Shown here in pieces: positions 26,161-34,784 of a DNA stretch of 64,000 nt. Location: positions 1 to 64,000 of the forward strand of contig NZ_JAAAGB010000008.1 of assembly GCF_010586825.1 (NCBI RefSeq). The letters are read 5' to 3'. Position 1 is the stretch's first letter, and each line of letters begins with the position of its first letter. The DNA is from Draconibacterium mangrovi. Its GTDB lineage: Bacteria > Bacteroidota > Bacteroidia > Bacteroidales > Prolixibacteraceae. The position numbers and the translations under genes are program-made. The notes beneath the pieces were generated by a model, which was not told the DNA's origin, did no database searches, and was given only the letters and a program-made list of their open reading frames with translations.

Positions 26161-27208
26161 TTGCCCAGCACACTTTTAGGTTAATCTCAAATTTAGTATC
26201 CTGCTTATCGATCGTAAGTTTATGCGATTTTGGATAAAGCAGTTCCAAACGCCGACGTACATTTTTCAACCCAATTCCTTCATTCAGCTTCTCTTCCTTT
26301 TCGTTCTCAGGATGGATTGAATTTGTCACCTGCAACGTCAGGCATTTTTCGTCAATCTCTATATCGATGTCTACCTTTGGGTTTTTACGGTCTTTGCTGG
26401 CACCATGTTTAAATGCATTTTCAATAAATGGCAATAATATCAGCGGCGCAATCCGGTGATGATCAACAGCTCCTTCGATGTTGTATTTCAGATCGAGGCG
26501 ATTATTGTAACGCATGCTTTCCAGCTCCACATAGCTTTCAATAATCTTAATTTCTTCTTTTAACGGCACAAAATCGTCGTTGCTTTTGTAGATCATATAA
26601 TCGAGCAAACCCGACAATTTTAGCACAATATCGGGTGTTTTTTCCGATTTGATCAAGGTAAGCGCATAAAGGTTATTTAGTGTATTAAAAAGAAAATGCG
26701 GATGAACCTGCGACTTCAGAAAATTCAGTTCGGCGGCCAGCTTTTCTTCGGCCAGCTTTTTATTTTTTTGCTCGTCGATGTACCACTTTTTAAATACGAT
26801 TATTGATGCGGCCAAAAGCGGAATTCCATAATTGGAAATAACTTTATTGAAGATTTTTGGCACATAAAAAAGTGGCAGTTTTGAATAATCAAACATTTCG
26901 GGATACAAGTTTGGTATCTTGTACGAAATGTAGATCAGAAATCCGAAAAGCGGTGCATGAATCAGGGTTAGAACGCCAAAAGTTACAAATTTTTTCTTCT
27001 CAATGGCATACGGTAAAATACCGTATATAAGCGTATATGTTCCTATAATTCGGGCCGGCAATAAGGTTAAACCGATAAAAAATTCCTGACGATAATGCTC
27101 AAGATAACCGCCGTAGGTAAGCCAGTAGCCAATAAAAACAACCACCCAAAACAAGAGGTGCCACAAAAAACGGTAGCGAAAAAATATTGGTAGTTGGTTT
27201 TCGTTCAT
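26153..27208 (-). CDS. LytS-type sensor histidine kinase
   Basis: 351 residues with four predicted membrane segments in the first 130 residues, a short coiled coil (about 140-160), then a His_kinase domain (QVHPHFLFNTLNNLYALTL, phospho-His at the second His) and a HATPase_c domain (APLILLPFIENAFKHG; NEGIGLKNVRRRLELLYP). No extracellular sensing domain is present, so the signal is likely perceived in or near the membrane. It is coupled to the LytTR regulator. A strong hairpin terminator at 27273-27305 separates it from the upstream propeller gene, so its own promoter should lie in the spacer of about 65 bases before 27208. Confidence 0.93.
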   Translation of the reverse strand: MNENQLPIFFRYRFLWHLLFWVVVFIGYWLTYGGYLEHYRQEFFIGLTLLPARIIGTYTLIYGILPYAIEKKKFVTFGVLTLIHAPLFGFLIYISYKIPNLYPEMFDYSKLPLFYVPKIFNKVISNYGIPLLAASIIVFKKWYIDEQKNKKLAEEKLAAELNFLKSQVHPHFLFNTLNNLYALTLIKSEKTPDIVLKLSGLLDYMIYKSNDDFVPLKEEIKIIESYVELESMRYNNRLDLKYNIEGAVDHHRIAPLILLPFIENAFKHGASKDRKNPKVDIDIEIDEKCLTLQVTNSIHPENEKEEKLNEGIGLKNVRRRLELLYPKSHKLTIDKQDTKFEINLKVCWANE

Positions 27209-27272
27209 GATTTTTTCTCAAATATACTTTTTGAGCTATTGGCCATCAAAAACATACGACAAATAAAGGCTA

Positions 27273-27305
27273 AAAAAGGATGTTTACTTTGCAAACATCC
27301 TTTTT
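27273..27305 (-). terminator. rho-independent terminator (symmetrical)
   Basis: A perfect 13-bp stem (arms AAAAAGGATGTTT and AAACATCCTTTTT) with a 7-base loop. It lies 13 bases beyond the stop of the propeller gene at 27318-28529, in the minus direction, and isolates that gene from the kinase gene. Confidence 0.85.
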
Positions 27306-27317
27306 CAGTTCCTCCAT

Positions 27318-28529
27318 CTATTTTATTTTGTAGGCAATTAGTACGTCGCCATGGCGAACAAACAAACGGCCGTTGTTAATTACCGGGTGTGCCCAATGTT
27401 GTGCAGCTCCCAGTTCAACCTTTGTTTGGCTTACAATATTAAAACTTTCGGGTGTAGCTTCAACCAGGGCCAGTTCGCCACGTTCGCTGTAACAATACAA
27501 CATGCCGTCGGCATAAATGGTAACACCTTTTGCAATGTCTTTCGATGCATATTTTTCCTCGCCTGTTTCCCAGTTCACACAGCGCCATTCGCGCCCTTTG
27601 TCGCCCGATCCGTACATGTAACCATCAACCACAACCATTCCTCCCATGCGGCTGTCGAGTTCCGGTTTTTCCCACTGTTTTGTTACGCTGCTGCCATCGT
27701 CGCTAAGATCGAGTTTTACACCACCTTTACCATAGCCACTAAAGCAAAACAAATCGCCGTTGTAAAAAAGCGGTGTATTCGGATGAACGCTCCACTGGTT
27801 TTTATGCGGGTAATCCCACAACAACTGCCCGGTTTTAGCATCAACACCAATAATATGATCGGCAGTGTGTGTAACGATAAGTTTCCGTGCCGTAAGATTT
27901 ATCAGAAGAGGAGTACAATAGGCTGAGAGTTCTCCTTTTCCGGCTGATGTCCAGATCAGGTCGCCGGTAAAACGGTTTAAGGCCACCATATTATTTTTCT
28001 TTCCACCCGGAGTTAAATACAAAACGTCGCCATCGATAAGAACGGTTTCGGTAACTCCCCAGCGAATATTTTCACCATCGAAATCTGTAAATGCGTTTTT
28101 TGTCCATTTTTTAGCCCCCGAATTGGCATCCATACAAACCAAATCGCCATACCCGGTATACATATACATTAAGTCGCCTGCAACCACAACCGACGAACGC
28201 GTTCCGGGATAACTTTCCGTAAATTCTTTTCCGTAAGAAATCTTCTTAAGCTCCTTACCGTTTTGCGAGAAAATGAAAATAAAACCTTCGCCATCGATCA
28301 TCGTCGACAGGTAAATTTTATCGTTGGCAAAAACCGGCGACGAATGTCCTTCGCCCAAACCCTCAGCGGTCCATAATATTTCAGGACCATCGGCCGGCCA
28401 CTCCTTTAACAGACCGGTTTCCGGGTAAACGCCATTATTTTCGCCCCGCCAAACCGTAGGTTCCTGGGCAAATAAAATTGTTACTGAAAAAAGCAGTACC
28501 GAAGCAAGAAATAAGCATTTTCTAATCAT
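27318..28529 (-). CDS. secreted PQQ-like beta-propeller protein
   Basis: The ATG at 28527-28529 (MIRKCLFLASVLLFSVTILFAQ) is chosen because it gives a clean Sec signal; a longer frame to 28568 adds 13 residues without a signal. The mature protein of about 380 residues starts EPTVWRGENNGVYPETGLL and ends HWAHPVINNGRLFVRHGDV, matching the paralogue at 24183-25415. Blades include GAKKWTKNAFTDFD and GDLIWTSAGKGE. No membrane segment or dehydrogenase-type disulphide is seen. It is followed by its own terminator and appears monocistronic. Confidence 0.86.
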   Translation of the reverse strand: MIRKCLFLASVLLFSVTILFAQEPTVWRGENNGVYPETGLLKEWPADGPEILWTAEGLGEGHSSPVFANDKIYLSTMIDGEGFIFIFSQNGKELKKISYGKEFTESYPGTRSSVVVAGDLMYMYTGYGDLVCMDANSGAKKWTKNAFTDFDGENIRWGVTETVLIDGDVLYLTPGGKKNNMVALNRFTGDLIWTSAGKGELSAYCTPLLINLTARKLIVTHTADHIIGVDAKTGQLLWDYPHKNQWSVHPNTPLFYNGDLFCFSGYGKGGVKLDLSDDGSSVTKQWEKPELDSRMGGMVVVDGYMYGSGDKGREWRCVNWETGEEKYASKDIAKGVTIYADGMLYCYSERGELALVEATPESFNIVSQTKVELGAAQHWAHPVINNGRLFVRHGDVLIAYKIK

Positions 28530-28793
28530 GACTTTATCGTTAAGTTTTGCTCCTAAAAATAGAACCAAAACCCCACATTAGCAACGCTTACCAGCAATTT
28601 ATCAGCTATCTAAATAGTAAGATATGTTTAGAATTGGTTTAGAAATTATTAACAAATAAGAAGTAGCGAACAGAAATTAAAACATATGTGTGAATTGCTT
28701 AAACGACAGGAATTGAATTGTCTGAATTAGCTATTTTTGGGAATAAGTAACAATTTGATACAATTTTGGTTTCTGATAAATCCTACCCGCAAG

Positions 28794-28853
28794 ACCCCCT
28801 GTAATCCCCCAAAGGAGGATAATTCCTCCCCTTTGGGAAGGCTAGGTGGGGTG
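28794..28853. repeat. interspersed repeat family B, copy 1
   Basis: This element of about 60 bases contains CCCCCAAAGGAGGA, a short spacer, then TCCTCCCCTTTGGG, and closes with GGTGGGGT, so it can fold into a long imperfect hairpin. A close copy lies at 42233-42293. This wording is widespread in Bacteroidota intergenic DNA (recalled, not searched). Confidence 0.8.
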
Positions 28854-28881
28854 AATAAGATCTACTTATAGAACAGAACTC

Positions 28882-28916
28882 AAAAAAAAAGGCAGATCGA
28901 TAATCAACCTGCCTTT
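28882..28916 (-). terminator. rho-independent terminator of typA
   Basis: On the minus strand an AAAGGCAG/CTGCCTTT-type stem with a 13-base loop is followed by a run of nine U. It lies 19 bases beyond the typA stop. Confidence 0.8.
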
Positions 28917-28935
28917 CCTATATTCTTTTAGCTTC

Positions 28936-30747
28936 TTATTCGCTTATTACTTTCGCACGGCGTTTACGCTCATGCTCATCGAGGTAAATTTTACGGATAC
29001 GCATAAAATTAGGTGTAATCTCGATGTACTCATCATTACGGATGTATTCCATTGCTTCTTCCAGCGAAAATTTAATCGCCGGTGCAATGGCTGTTTTATC
29101 ATCGGAACCTGATGCACGCATGTTGCTCAACTTCTTGGTTCTGATAATATTTATAGTCAGGTCATCTAATCGGGTATTTTCGCCAATTACCTGTCCGGCG
29201 TAAACCTCCTCGCCCGGATTTACAAAGAAACGCCCGCGATCCTGCATTTTATCAATCGAATAGGCAATAGCTGTTCCTGTTTCAAGCGAAATAAGTGCAC
29301 CGTTTCGTTTTACGCCCAGCTCTCCTTTCCATGGTTCGTAACCTTTCAAACGGTGAGCCATAATGGCTTCTCCTTCGGTAGCTGTAAGCATTTGGTTACG
29401 TAAACCGATCAAACCACGCGCCGGAATATGAAACTCCAAGTGCGCACGCTCGTCTTTTACTTCAATATTTGCAATATCACCTTTACGGGCAGTTACCAGT
29501 TCAATTACTTTTCCTGAAAATTCTTCCGGAACCTGAACGGTTAATGCTTCAATCGGCTCGCATTTTTTGCCGTCAATTTCTTTTATAATTACCTGTGGCT
29601 GTCCTACCTGAATTTCGTAACCTTCGCGACGCATAGTTTCAATCAGAATCGACAAGTGAAGAATTCCACGGCCATAAACCAGGAACGAATCGGCCGAATT
29701 GGTTTCTTCAACACGCAATGCCAGGTTCTTTTCTGTTTCTTTAAACAAACGGTCGCGCACCTGGCGCGAAGTTACAAACTTACCATCGCGTCCGAAAAAT
29801 GGTGAATTGTTCGACACAAACAACATGCTCATGGTTGGCTCATCTACCTGAATCGGAGTCAATCCTTCCGGTTCTTCAGCGTCGGCAATGGTATCGCCAA
29901 TATCAAAACCTTCCAGTCCGAGTACGGCACAAATTTCGCCACACGGTACCGGAGCTTGTGTTTTTTCTTTTCCCAGTCCTTCAAACAAATAGCACTCTTT
30001 AGCCGCTGTTTTTAGAATGCTTCCATCGCGTTTTACCAACGACACTCTCGAGCCCGGAATCAATTCGCCACGTGTAACTTTCCCTACCGCAATACGGCCG
30101 GTGTACGACGAATAATCAAGCGAGGTAATACGCATTTGTACGGTACCTTCTTTGTGTTTTGTTGGCGGAATATGTTCCAGAATCTGATCGAGCAGATAAA
30201 CCACATCTTCAGTTGGTGTTTGCCAGTCGGGTCCCATCCAGCCGCCTTTTGCCGATCCGTAAACGGTTGGAAAATCCAACTGATCTTCAGTAGCATCAAG
30301 GCTAAACATCAGGTCGAAAACTTTCTCCTGTGCGATTTCGGGCGTACAGTTTTCCTTATCAACTTTATTTACCACCACAATTGGTTTTAATCCCAACTCG
30401 ATGGCTTTTTGCAAAACAAAACGGGTTTGCGGCATTGGGCCTTCAAAAGCATCAACAATTAGCAAAACCCCGTCGGCCATATTCAATACGCGCTCCACCT
30501 CGCCACCAAAGTCGCTGTGCCCCGGTGTATCGATGATGTTAATTTTGGTGTCTTTGTAGCGTACCGAAACGTTTTTCGAAAGAATGGTAATTCCACGTTC
30601 ACGTTCCAGGTCGTTGTTATCCAGAAAAAGTTCCTGAACCTCCTGGTTCTCACGGAACAACTTTACCTGGTGAAGTATTCGGTCAACCAACGTAGTTTTT
30701 CCGTGGTCGACGTGTGCAATAATTGCAATGTTTCTGATTTCTGTCAT
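28936..30747 (-). CDS. typA: ribosome-associated GTPase TypA/BipA
   Basis: A translational GTPase of 603 residues from the chosen start [19 protein letters not shown]; a frame extending to 30801 adds 18 residues that the family lacks. G1 is [10 protein letters not shown]2 lies in RERGITI, G3 is [11 protein letters not shown] and G4 is NKVDKE. Domain II, EF-G-like domains III and V and the TypA-specific C-terminal domain (rich in Arg/Lys, ending KRRAKVISE) are present. It binds the 70S ribosome and influences ribosome assembly and stress adaptation. A -7-like element CAAATGTA (reverse of TACATTTG) at 30846-30853 may mark its promoter. Confidence 0.97.
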   Translation of the reverse strand: MTEIRNIAIIAHVDHGKTTLVDRILHQVKLFRENQEVQELFLDNNDLERERGITILSKNVSVRYKDTKINIIDTPGHSDFGGEVERVLNMADGVLLIVDAFEGPMPQTRFVLQKAIELGLKPIVVVNKVDKENCTPEIAQEKVFDLMFSLDATEDQLDFPTVYGSAKGGWMGPDWQTPTEDVVYLLDQILEHIPPTKHKEGTVQMRITSLDYSSYTGRIAVGKVTRGELIPGSRVSLVKRDGSILKTAAKECYLFEGLGKEKTQAPVPCGEICAVLGLEGFDIGDTIADAEEPEGLTPIQVDEPTMSMLFVSNNSPFFGRDGKFVTSRQVRDRLFKETEKNLALRVEETNSADSFLVYGRGILHLSILIETMRREGYEIQVGQPQVIIKEIDGKKCEPIEALTVQVPEEFSGKVIELVTARKGDIANIEVKDERAHLEFHIPARGLIGLRNQMLTATEGEAIMAHRLKGYEPWKGELGVKRNGALISLETGTAIAYSIDKMQDRGRFFVNPGEEVYAGQVIGENTRLDDLTINIIRTKKLSNMRASGSDDKTAIAPAIKFSLEEAMEYIRNDEYIEITPNFMRIRKIYLDEHERKRRAKVISE

Positions 30748-30931
30748 TTTACTTTTTTCTAATCCAACTAACCAACACCGAAAGGCTTTATTTGTTTTCA
30801 ATCAATTATTTATGTCATGGAAAACCAGACTCCGGAATCGGCGCGCAAATGTAAGAAAGTTTTACTGACGACAGATAAAACCCTGATTAAATGAGCCAAA
30901 TTAATATATCATTTAATAAAGGCAGTGAATA

Positions 30932-31501
30932 TTAAGCCTGATCTGTTGAATTACTTGCATTTAAAAGGAGCGCTGCTTGCAACTCAATACTGCATTTTTT
31001 ACAGAAAAGATGCTTTTTCTGATCAATATCTTCCACATAATTGCCCGGTCTCATTACGCAAACCGGAACATGACAGTGTATCAATCCAAAAGTATGCCCC
31101 AGTTCATGGATTATTACTTTTCGAAATCGTTCGAATAATAAGCGGTCATTCCCCTTCATTCCGTAATTCTCGTTTCGTAAACGAAAAACCGATGCCACGC
31201 CTGCATTTCCCCTGTAATGTGCCTGCCCAAATATAAACGTAAGAATAGGAATATAAAGATCAACCTTGAAGATTCCCATGGTTTTGAAACCTTCGCTTGC
31301 GTACTCCGAATCAACCAGCTGTAGCAAACGGTTGGCATCGTATTGTTTCCGTGTGGGATCAAAATAAGAAGCGATATCATGCAGAAACTGCTCAACCAAA
31401 ACCGGCATTCCGAAAATCACCTGCACATCTTTTGCTAAAGCTTCAAGAAAATTTTTCTCGAAACTGCCATGCGAAACCAGCGTAATTCCTTTTGTTTCCA
31501 A
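30932..31501 (-). CDS. amzA: archaemetzincin family metalloprotease
   Basis: 189 residues. The zinc site HELGHTFGLIH is followed by the archaemetzincin-specific Cys motif with CHVPVCVMR and a CKKC pair (second zinc site of the family). The start codon is TTG at 31499-31501 (LETKGITLVSHG); no in-frame ATG or GTG is available before the upstream gene. Archaemetzincins occur in archaea and scattered bacteria; their substrates are unknown. The gene is 31 bases downstream of the NtrC-type regulator gene, which ties it to the haem-motif sensor kinase system. Confidence 0.88.
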   Translation of the reverse strand: METKGITLVSHGSFEKNFLEALAKDVQVIFGMPVLVEQFLHDIASYFDPTRKQYDANRLLQLVDSEYASEGFKTMGIFKVDLYIPILTFIFGQAHYRGNAGVASVFRLRNENYGMKGNDRLLFERFRKVIIHELGHTFGLIHCHVPVCVMRPGNYVEDIDQKKHLFCKKCSIELQAALLLNASNSTDQA

Positions 31502-31532
31502 CGTGTAGGTGTAATTAATTGAAAAGCTTAAG

Positions 31533-32870
31533 TTATTTATGCTTTAACTTATGCTTTTTGATCTTGTTGTATAGTGTCACCCGATCAATCTGCAATGCAC
31601 GCGCTGAACGGCTGATATTCCAATCGTACTTATTCAGTGTTTGTAAAATGTACTTCTTCTCCAGTTCGTTCAGACTGTCATTCGAGTTGCTGATCACATC
31701 TTTTTCCAGCGGAAGATCCTTCAACCGTATTTCTTTCCCGTTTCCAACGACAATAGCCCGTTCAATCATATTTTCCAGTTCGCGCACGTTTCCCGGGAAG
31801 TTATACTCTTCCAGGCGACGCAAGGCCGCCGGGTTGATCGTAAGGACATCCCGGCTCATTAAAGTGCAGTATTTTTTTATGAAGTAGTCAACCAGCATTG
31901 GGATATCTTCCTTTCTGTCGCGGAGAGGCGAAATAGCAATGTTCACCACATTTAAACGATAGTAGAGATCTTCCCTGAATGCCCCCTCTGCCACCATCTT
32001 TTTTAAATCTTTATTGGTGGCACAAATAATTCTGAAATCGGATTTAATCTCTTTGTTTCCTCCAACACGAGTAAAACTTTTCGTTTCGATCACCCGAAGC
32101 AATTCAATTTGCATTTTCATCGAAATGGTTGCGATTTCATCCAGAAAGATCGTTCCGCCATCCGCCATCTCAAACCGTCCTTTCCGGTTAAACATGGCAC
32201 CTGTAAACGCACCTTTTTCGTGCCCGAACAACTCACTTTCAAGCAGATCCTCAGACAAGGCACCACAGTGCACCGTCACCAACGGGAAAAACTTACGCGG
32301 TGAATTGGAGTGTATGGCTCGTGCTATCAGCTCCTTTCCGGTGCCACTTTCACCAGTTATAATTACAGAGGAAGCGGTTATGGCAACATTCTCCACTTCC
32401 TTCAGCACCCTCATCATACTATCGCTGTTTCCAACAATATCCTCGATATTTTCAAGTGTCACTATTTTATTTTTCAGGGCTTCGTTTTCATTTTTCAGCG
32501 TGATCTGCCTGGCCGCATTTCGAATTAAGTGTGAAAGATCATCAGGATCGAAAGGTTTGGTGATATAATCAAATGCCCCGTCTTTAAGGGCCTGCACTGC
32601 TGTTTCAACCGAAGCAAAAGCGGTCATTATAATTACGATTGCAGCGCTGTTAAAAGCTTTAATTCTTCGGTGCATTTCCAGTCCGTCCATCCCCGGCATT
32701 TTAATGTCGGCAAGAATAATATCGAAGTTTCTGGCCTCGACTTTTGCAAGCGCCTCCTTGGCATTTGCCGCACAATCTACATCATAACCATCTTCAATAA
32801 ACCAGTTATATAACGAATCCCGAACTGATTCCTCATCATCAACAATAAGCATTGAAATTGTTGTTTTCAT
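31533..32870 (-). CDS. sigma-54-dependent response regulator (NtrC family)
   Basis: 445 residues: receiver domain (Asp in ILADIKMPGMDG), AAA+ sigma-54-activating domain (Walker A GESGTGKELIAR, the sigma-54 contact loop GAFTGA, Walker B GGTIFLDEI) and a Fis-type HTH at the C-terminus (ISRSARALQIDRVTLYNKIKKH). It is translationally coupled to the upstream kinase (4-base overlap). It should activate RpoN-dependent promoters when phosphorylated; I found no clear -24/-12 element in the neighbouring spacers, so its targets are probably elsewhere. Confidence 0.96.
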   Translation of the reverse strand: MKTTISMLIVDDEESVRDSLYNWFIEDGYDVDCAANAKEALAKVEARNFDIILADIKMPGMDGLEMHRRIKAFNSAAIVIIMTAFASVETAVQALKDGAFDYITKPFDPDDLSHLIRNAARQITLKNENEALKNKIVTLENIEDIVGNSDSMMRVLKEVENVAITASSVIITGESGTGKELIARAIHSNSPRKFFPLVTVHCGALSEDLLESELFGHEKGAFTGAMFNRKGRFEMADGGTIFLDEIATISMKMQIELLRVIETKSFTRVGGNKEIKSDFRIICATNKDLKKMVAEGAFREDLYYRLNVVNIAISPLRDRKEDIPMLVDYFIKKYCTLMSRDVLTINPAALRRLEEYNFPGNVRELENMIERAIVVGNGKEIRLKDLPLEKDVISNSNDSLNELEKKYILQTLNKYDWNISRSARALQIDRVTLYNKIKKHKLKHK

Positions 32871-34570
32871 ATTTCGTTTTTTTCATTTTTTACCAGTTTG
32901 AATAATACCGACATTGTAGTTCCTTTACCGGATTCGGAAACAACCTCTACCTTTCCCTGGTGACTTTGCACAATTCCGTGCACAATAGCCAGCCCAAGCC
33001 CCATTCCACTTGCCCGTTGTTTGGCAGAATAAAACGGCTGAAAGATTCTTGAAATATCCTCTGCAGCTATTCCAACTCCATTATCGGAGATATTCACTTT
33101 TATATGATCCGCATCCGGATTGGAAGTGCTGATTAATATCTCCCCGTTAACGGTTATGGCCTCCATTGCATTTACCAAAAGCGCTACGCAAACTTGTTTA
33201 ACCTGATTATCGTTACAAAAAACCAAGTCATCGTTAGCATCAAACTCGGTATAAAAATGGATTCCAGCCATATGCATCTGGTGGGCCATCAGATTATATG
33301 TTTCTTTCAGAATACGATGCAGCTGGCAATTCTGGAAATTCTCCTGGTCTTTTCTGGAGAAATCGAGAAGGCCTTTTACAATATCGCCACAACGTTTCGA
33401 TTCGCTTTCGATAACCTTTAAGTAGCGCAACATCGAATCCTTTGTTTTTTCGGGCAGCTCAATTTTTGCCAATTGTTTGGCCACTAATTTGCTGTAGGTT
33501 AGAATCCCTGAAAGTGGATTATTAATTTCATGTGCAACGGAAGAAGAAAGCTTACCGAGCGATGTAATACGTTCAATGTGGATCAGTTCGTTCTGAATTT
33601 CGGCCAGTTCTTCCGATTTCTTCTGTACTTTATATTCCAACTGATGCGACCAGTTTTCCAATTCGCGGTTGGCTGCATCCAGATTATCAAGCATGTTGTT
33701 AAAGGCCAGTGCCACTGAGCGTATATCATCCAATAAATATGGTTTTATCTCTAAACGCCGGCTGCGGTCGCCTTTCGAAACTGCTTCGCTGGCAGTAATA
33801 ATATCGCTTAACGGTTTCCTGATCTTATTGCGCGTAAAAAAAATCAATAATGAAAAGACCAGGATAGTGATAACAATAGCAAGTATAAAATATTCGGTTG
33901 ATGATTTTGCAACAGCGGCATCGAGCTCAGTCAGCGGCACTTTTATGATCAGTGAACCCAGCACTTCCTCGTCGCGGCTGTGTGCATGGCAAGCGCTTAC
34001 ATAACACGATTGTTCATTCAGAATGGGAGTCCGCAGCAGCAACTGGCGATGGCCCTTATCGCTCTGGTTCATACTGCAGGCGCTTTTGTAATCAATTATC
34101 CGGTAAGTTTTTTGCCTTGAAGGGAACATCACCTCAAAATCATCATGACAGCTCAAACAGTCCGGATTGCTATGTACTGCAGAATCAGGGGTAAACAAAG
34201 AATACACCACATCTCCCTGGCTGTTGTACATGTTCACTTCGTCAATCCCCGGCATGGCATTAATAATGTCGAGGGTACTTTGCAGCGCGCTTTTATCGTT
34301 TTGTAACATGGAATAATACAAAGAGCCCTCAATTACAGACCCCATATTATCACTCCGCTGCCGAATTACGGTATTCAAATATTCTTCGTAAACCGATCTA
34401 AAAATTAAGCTGTAAGCCACAAAAAGAAAAATGGATAAAATAGCAATTATAGATACTACGCGCGCATAAATAGAGGAACGGAAGCTAAAATAATGATTAA
34501 GAATTTGAAGAAAAGACTTTCTTCTTTCGGAAAATGGTCTATTCACATTATGTGAAGCATCGGTTTTCAT
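32867..34570 (-). CDS. sensor histidine kinase with periplasmic c-type haem motifs
   Basis: 567 residues. TM1 is about 37-57 and TM2 about 226-248, with a periplasmic sensor between them. The sensor holds a canonical haem-c motif CLSCH (138-142) and a second CxxxxCH motif CYVSACH (189-195), plus an extra Cys at 165. HAMP, coiled coil, HisKA (SSVAHEINNPLSG) and HATPase_c (DNGVGIAAED; GMGLGLAIVHGI) follow. Similar PAS-less double-CxxCH sensors are known in other phyla; here a redox or gas-sensing role is inferred. It is coupled to the sigma-54 regulator. Confidence 0.93.
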   Translation of the reverse strand: MKTDASHNVNRPFSERRKSFLQILNHYFSFRSSIYARVVSIIAILSIFLFVAYSLIFRSVYEEYLNTVIRQRSDNMGSVIEGSLYYSMLQNDKSALQSTLDIINAMPGIDEVNMYNSQGDVVYSLFTPDSAVHSNPDCLSCHDDFEVMFPSRQKTYRIIDYKSACSMNQSDKGHRQLLLRTPILNEQSCYVSACHAHSRDEEVLGSLIIKVPLTELDAAVAKSSTEYFILAIVITILVFSLLIFFTRNKIRKPLSDIITASEAVSKGDRSRRLEIKPYLLDDIRSVALAFNNMLDNLDAANRELENWSHQLEYKVQKKSEELAEIQNELIHIERITSLGKLSSSVAHEINNPLSGILTYSKLVAKQLAKIELPEKTKDSMLRYLKVIESESKRCGDIVKGLLDFSRKDQENFQNCQLHRILKETYNLMAHQMHMAGIHFYTEFDANDDLVFCNDNQVKQVCVALLVNAMEAITVNGEILISTSNPDADHIKVNISDNGVGIAAEDISRIFQPFYSAKQRASGMGLGLAIVHGIVQSHQGKVEVVSESGKGTTMSVLFKLVKNEKNEI

Positions 34571-34784
34571 TGTAGTTGGTCGATCTTTAGCAGTTTTGAT
34601 GTGAAAAGTTACAAAAAAGAACGAAAGAACTATTGAACATTAGTAATTAATCACACTTCATATTCCGAAAACTGCATTTGAAAATCATCCCAAACAAAGG
34701 CATCCAGGCAGCTAACAGACTCACCTGCAATAGACAACTTCACTGGACAACCTTTTCGTTATGAACAACTATTTAGTAATCAAA

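Larger units (their letters stand above)
28530..28935. other. 406-bp spacer with repeat and terminator
   Basis: No credible coding frame. The spacer contains the promoter region of the downstream propeller gene (AT-rich, 28530-28790), an interspersed palindromic repeat (28794-28853) and the typA terminator (28882-28916). Confidence 0.6.
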
